Part shown: positions 60,800 to 64,000 of the stretch, in pieces
How positions within the stretch are numbered: position 1 is the stretch's first letter
Layout: each line of letters begins with the position of its first letter
Assembly: GCA_015478855.1 (NCBI GenBank)
Contig: JADMKJ010000021.1
Span: forward strand, 109,495 to 173,494
Length of the DNA: 64,000 nt
Source: Proteiniphilum sp.
Lineage (GTDB): Bacteria > Bacteroidota > Bacteroidia > Bacteroidales > Dysgonomonadaceae
Direction: 5' to 3'
The notes under the pieces: model-generated
Database searches by the model: none
What the model saw: the letters and a program-made list of their open reading frames with translations, nothing else
What the model was told of the DNA's origin: nothing
Program-made: the position numbers and the translations under genes

Positions 60800-62356
60800 A
60801 TGAAACTACAACGAAACATATATATTGCCCTTTTCGTCTTCATGGCGACAGCTGTTTTCAACGTCAGCTGTACGGACGACCGGGCAGAAGAGCTGACATC
60901 GATCGACTATGAGAGACTCTTCTCACCTATCGGTATCGAAGCATTTGTGATTAACAGGACCGACGCACGTCTTAGCTGGAAGCTCAATAAGGAGGTAGCG
61001 TCCTACTCCCTGGAGGTGTTTGCCGATGACAGCCTAACTTTTGCCGGAACACCGGTCAGGCAGATCGATGGCGTCACAGGTGACCAGCTTCCTTTTTACA
61101 TCCGCGACCTGGATGGAGAGACACAGTACTCCGTACGTATTAAATCGGTTACCGCTGGTGATACCGACTCGAAGTGGAGCGGGGTCTATTTTAAGACGGG
61201 GACAGAGAATATCTACCTTCCTTTCGAGGATGGTGATCTGAAAGCAACAGCGGTCACACTGCGATGGATACCTGGAAGAACACTCACGAGCATCACACTC
61301 GAACCGGGAGGCATCACACACACGGTAACAACTGCTGAGATCGCTGCAGGCAGTGCAACCATAGAAGGGCTCACCGGTGAGACCACCTACACGGCAACAC
61401 TGCGCAACGGACAAAAAGTGAGAGGCATACTGGAGTTCATGACCCTCGTGGACCTGGGTAATGCCATACCTGTATATCCCGAAGATGACTTTATCTCAAT
61501 GCTGGCTGTTGCCGGCGACGGCGATGCCTTCGCCCTCTTCCCGGGTACTTACGGTGCAGGCGACATGTTTGTGGTGAACAAATCCATCGAGATCAAGGGT
61601 GTCTACCCCTACGATAAGCCGGTACTGAGCGGTTACATCTCACTGGAAGAGGGAGCCGGACTGCTGCTGAAAGATGTAACCCTCGACGGCGGTGCTTTAC
61701 AGGGACAGGGTATTGTCTTTAACACCGCAGATGTAACCTATGGTGATTTGAGGGTGGAAAATTCCGAAATCCGTGACTTCGTGAAGGGTGTATTTTATCT
61801 CAACGTAGCATCGCTCGTGGAATCAATCACCTTTCATAACAACCTGATATACAATATTCAGTGTGATGGCGGAGACTTTATGGACTCACGAAAGGGGGCA
61901 TACAACAGCCTGACGCTCACCAACAACTCCATCTATAACAGTGCTGCAGGAAGGGATCTGATCCGTTATGATGACGCATCATCTGCATTTCCTGGGATGA
62001 CCTCCACCATCCTGGTAGATCACAACACCCTCCATGGTGTCTGCAACAGTTCATCCAAGCGGTTGTTCTACGTTCGGTTCAAGGAGAATAAGATCACCTT
62101 CACCAACAACATCGTGGCAGAAACAGCTGCCATCTTCACCAATCAGAACAACACTGATCCTTCACCCACGTTCGGAGGAAATAACTTCTTCAACGCGCCG
62201 AACCTCTTCTCAGCTTCAGGGAGCTCTTCAAAATTCTATGATGACTCTGCCGGCAGTGAAGATCCCGGATTCGTGGATGCAGCCAATGGTGATTTCACGG
62301 TTACGAACGAATTGTTGAAAGCCAAAGAGACGGGTGACCCCCGTTGGGTGAAATAA
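60800..62356 (+). CDS. Surface lipoprotein with fibronectin III-like and DUF4957/DUF5123 domains
   Basis: 518 residues; lipoprotein signal ends FNVSCTDDR (C24). Two fibronectin type III-like repeats (about 45-130 and 135-210; ARLSWKLNKEVASYSLEVF, VTLRWIPG), then a right-handed beta-helix region: DUF4957-like (about 225-370) and DUF5123-like (about 375-515; NNSIYNSAAGRDLIRYD, NNFFNAPNLF). Such proteins take the SusE/F place in pectin utilization loci and are thought to bind pectin at the surface; a lyase activity is possible given the beta-helix but no catalytic residues can be named. It starts 4 nt after susD. Confidence 0.87.
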   Translation: MKLQRNIYIALFVFMATAVFNVSCTDDRAEELTSIDYERLFSPIGIEAFVINRTDARLSWKLNKEVASYSLEVFADDSLTFAGTPVRQIDGVTGDQLPFYIRDLDGETQYSVRIKSVTAGDTDSKWSGVYFKTGTENIYLPFEDGDLKATAVTLRWIPGRTLTSITLEPGGITHTVTTAEIAAGSATIEGLTGETTYTATLRNGQKVRGILEFMTLVDLGNAIPVYPEDDFISMLAVAGDGDAFALFPGTYGAGDMFVVNKSIEIKGVYPYDKPVLSGYISLEEGAGLLLKDVTLDGGALQGQGIVFNTADVTYGDLRVENSEIRDFVKGVFYLNVASLVESITFHNNLIYNIQCDGGDFMDSRKGAYNSLTLTNNSIYNSAAGRDLIRYDDASSAFPGMTSTILVDHNTLHGVCNSSSKRLFYVRFKENKITFTNNIVAETAAIFTNQNNTDPSPTFGGNNFFNAPNLFSASGSSSKFYDDSAGSEDPGFVDAANGDFTVTNELLKAKETGDPRWVK

Positions 62357-62369
62357 CCAAAGCTCTCTC

Positions 62370-62419
62370 AATCTGTTTAGGTCACCCTTTTTTTAAGGGG
62401 GGGGTGGCTTAAACAGATT
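62370..62419 (+). terminator. Hairpin between the surface lipoprotein and GH28 genes
   Basis: AATCTGTTTA / TAAACAGATT perfect outer arms, with CACCCTT / AAGGG pairing inside next to runs of seven T and eight G. It may stabilise the susCD transcript end or reduce read-through into the hydrolase gene. Confidence 0.55.
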
Positions 62420-62449
62420 ATGTTATTGACATGAAAACTTTAGTAATAA

Positions 62450-64000
62450 ATGAAAAAAATATCGCAATTAATCCTGTTTGCCTTTGTTATCATCTCATGT
62501 AGCAACAAACAGACAGATAATTCTTCATACAAATATGACTATCTATACAGTGATCTCCCCTTTGGGATGCCAAAGATTGAGATTCCGACTTTTCCTGACA
62601 AGCGTGTCAATCTTTTGGATTTCGGAGGTAACCCTGATGGGATCACGCTCAATACAGCTGCATTTGCAGATGCCATACAGGACCTATCTGAGAAAGGGGG
62701 AGGCATTTTAATCGTTCCGAAAGGTGTCTGGTTTACCGGCCCCATAGTGTTCCGGTCCAACATCAACATGCATCTCGAAAAAGGGGCTTTGATACTCTTC
62801 TCGCCCGATTTCAATCTCTACCCGCTGGTAGAAACAGTCTTTGAAGGGCTCGATACCCGACGTTGCCAGTCACCCATCTCAGGCCGAAATCTGGAGAATA
62901 TAGCAATCACGGGTGAAGGTTCCATTAACGGATCAGGGGAAGCATGGCGACCGCTGAAGAAGGAGAAAGTCACCGAAAGCCATTGGAAGAAGGTAGTCGC
63001 TTCGGGAGGAGTCGTTCGTGGCGATAACTACTGGTTCCCGTCGGCAGCATCACTCAAGGGACATGAGATGAGCGACATGAACGTACCCCGACAGGAGATG
63101 ACGGAGGATGAGTGGATGGCGATCAGGGATTTTCTGCGACCGGTGATGGTCAGTTTTATTGAATGCAGGAATCTCTATCTGCAGGGCGTGCTCTTCGAGA
63201 ACTCACCGGCATGGAATATCCATCCGTTGATGTGTGAGAATGTGATCGTTGACGGGATCATAGTGCGTAATCCCAGCTATTCGCAAAATGGCGATGGAAT
63301 CGATCTTGAGTCATGCGTCAACTCCATCATTGTGAACTCACTGTTCGATGTGGGTGATGATGCCATCTGCATCAAGTCGGGGAAGGATGAAGACGGCAGA
63401 CGCCGCGGCCGGCCGACGGAGAACCTGATCGTGGATAACTGCAAGGTGTTTCATGGCCACGGAGGATTTATCGTGGGGAGTGAGATGTCGGGTGATGTAC
63501 GCAATATCTCGGTGAAGAACTGCCAGTTCCTGGGAACAGACGTAGGCTTACGCTTCAAAAGCAACCGTGGTCGCGGCGGGGTGGTAGAAAATATCTATAT
63601 CTCTGACATCTACATGTTTAATATTACTACCGACTCATTCCTGTTTGACCTCTACTATGGTGGCAAATCGGCCTCGGAATCGCTGGCCGACGGTGACACC
63701 ACCCCCACAGATGAACAACTACATCAGGTCACGGAGAAGACACCACTGTTCAGAAACATCTACGTGAAGAACCTGGTATCACGGAACGCACGCAGGGCGA
63801 TGTTCTTCAACGGGTTGCCCGAGATGAACATCGCAAATATCAACCTTGAGAATGCTTTTATCACCTCCCGCTACGGTGCAGAGCTATCAGAATCGACAGA
63901 TATAAGTTTCAAAAATGTGACGGTGCTAGCTGATGAGGGGCCTGCCTTTCAATTCCACAACGTGAAGAACTTCAACAGTGAAGGGCTCGGCTTCAACAAG
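62450..64000 (+). CDS. GH28 polygalacturonase lipoprotein (3' end beyond window)
   Basis: 517 codons are present with no stop; the gene is cut by the window end. Lipoprotein signal ends FAFVIISCSNK (C17). Right-handed beta-helix of GH28 with all catalytic blocks: NGDGID near 280, GDDAI near 302 (the GDD aspartates), GHGG near 335, and RFKSNRG near 368 in place of the usual RIK. The N-terminal LDFGGNPDGITLNTAAFADAI is the standard GH28 start. The length and RFKSNRGRGG suggest an exo-acting or oligogalacturonide-specific member. Releases galacturonate for the leftward catabolic operon. Confidence 0.94.
   Translation, partial: MKKISQLILFAFVIISCSNKQTDNSSYKYDYLYSDLPFGMPKIEIPTFPDKRVNLLDFGGNPDGITLNTAAFADAIQDLSEKGGGILIVPKGVWFTGPIVFRSNINMHLEKGALILFSPDFNLYPLVETVFEGLDTRRCQSPISGRNLENIAITGEGSINGSGEAWRPLKKEKVTESHWKKVVASGGVVRGDNYWFPSAASLKGHEMSDMNVPRQEMTEDEWMAIRDFLRPVMVSFIECRNLYLQGVLFENSPAWNIHPLMCENVIVDGIIVRNPSYSQNGDGIDLESCVNSIIVNSLFDVGDDAICIKSGKDEDGRRRGRPTENLIVDNCKVFHGHGGFIVGSEMSGDVRNISVKNCQFLGTDVGLRFKSNRGRGGVVENIYISDIYMFNITTDSFLFDLYYGGKSASESLADGDTTPTDEQLHQVTEKTPLFRNIYVKNLVSRNARRAMFFNGLPEMNIANINLENAFITSRYGAELSESTDISFKNVTVLADEGPAFQFHNVKNFNSEGLGFNK

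Overview
ORGANISM. The window looks like a chromosome segment of an anaerobic Bacteroidota bacterium, most likely order Bacteroidales. The evidence is a SusC/SusD pair with a divergently transcribed hybrid two-component sensor, the type IX secretion protein PorV, Bacteroidales-type conserved proteins (DUF2795, DUF2851, DUF3108, DUF5106, DUF4369), and many promoters of the Bacteroidota form TTTG-N(18-21)-TAnnTTTG in place of sigma70 boxes. Dysgonomonadaceae relatives such as Proteiniphilum or Petrimonas fit the gene content, but the genus is an inference. No phage, IS element, CRISPR array or rRNA was seen; there is one tRNA. LEFT THIRD (1-21 kb). Housekeeping genes: an aromatic amino acid operon (pheA and an aminotransferase) read leftward and preceded by a clear Phe-codon leader peptide with terminator and antiterminator; a POT peptide transporter; dnaE-trxA; a leftward series rex, FAH-family hydrolase, porV, ispF, methyltransferase and cobalamin adenosyltransferase, followed by a DUF2795 gene with its own promoter box; envelope/lipoprotein genes (Ig-like, DUF3108, ABM); DUF2851; then a rightward cysteine desulfidase-MATE pair and gpmA. 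MIDDLE (22-40 kb). An unassigned glycoside-hydrolase-like lipoprotein; three TlpA/thioredoxin-fold envelope proteins, two of which lack the redox CxxC; dnaX; an M15 peptidase; comM; a glycosyltransferase; upp; pckA; a peroxiredoxin; and a small regulon of an MBL hydrolase, a DUF134 regulator and a NifX-like protein, which carries a shared palindromic operator and the broken 5' end of a DUF5320 gene. A 3' relic of a sulfatase gene lies between dnaX and the M15 gene. RIGHT THIRD (40-64 kb). A pectin/galacturonate locus. Rightward: SusC, SusD, a surface lipoprotein with fibronectin-like and DUF4957/DUF5123-type regions, and a GH28 polygalacturonase cut by the window edge. Leftward: the hybrid two-component regulator and an eight-gene catabolic series of uxaC, tagaturonate epimerase, SDR fructuronate/mannonate oxidoreductase, PfkB kinase, 6-phosphogluconate dehydrogenase, a LarA-family (nickel-pincer) epimerase, a Gfo/Idh/MocA oxidoreductase and a double DUF1080 protein. 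There is no mannonate dehydratase or KDPG aldolase here. The simplest reading is that galacturonate goes through tagaturonate, fructuronate, mannonate and gluconate to 6-phosphogluconate and ribulose 5-phosphate, which would be an unusual route into the pentose phosphate pathway. This pathway, the phenylalanine attenuator, and two pairs of shared palindromes (rex/pckA and DUF134/NifX) are the main points of interest.
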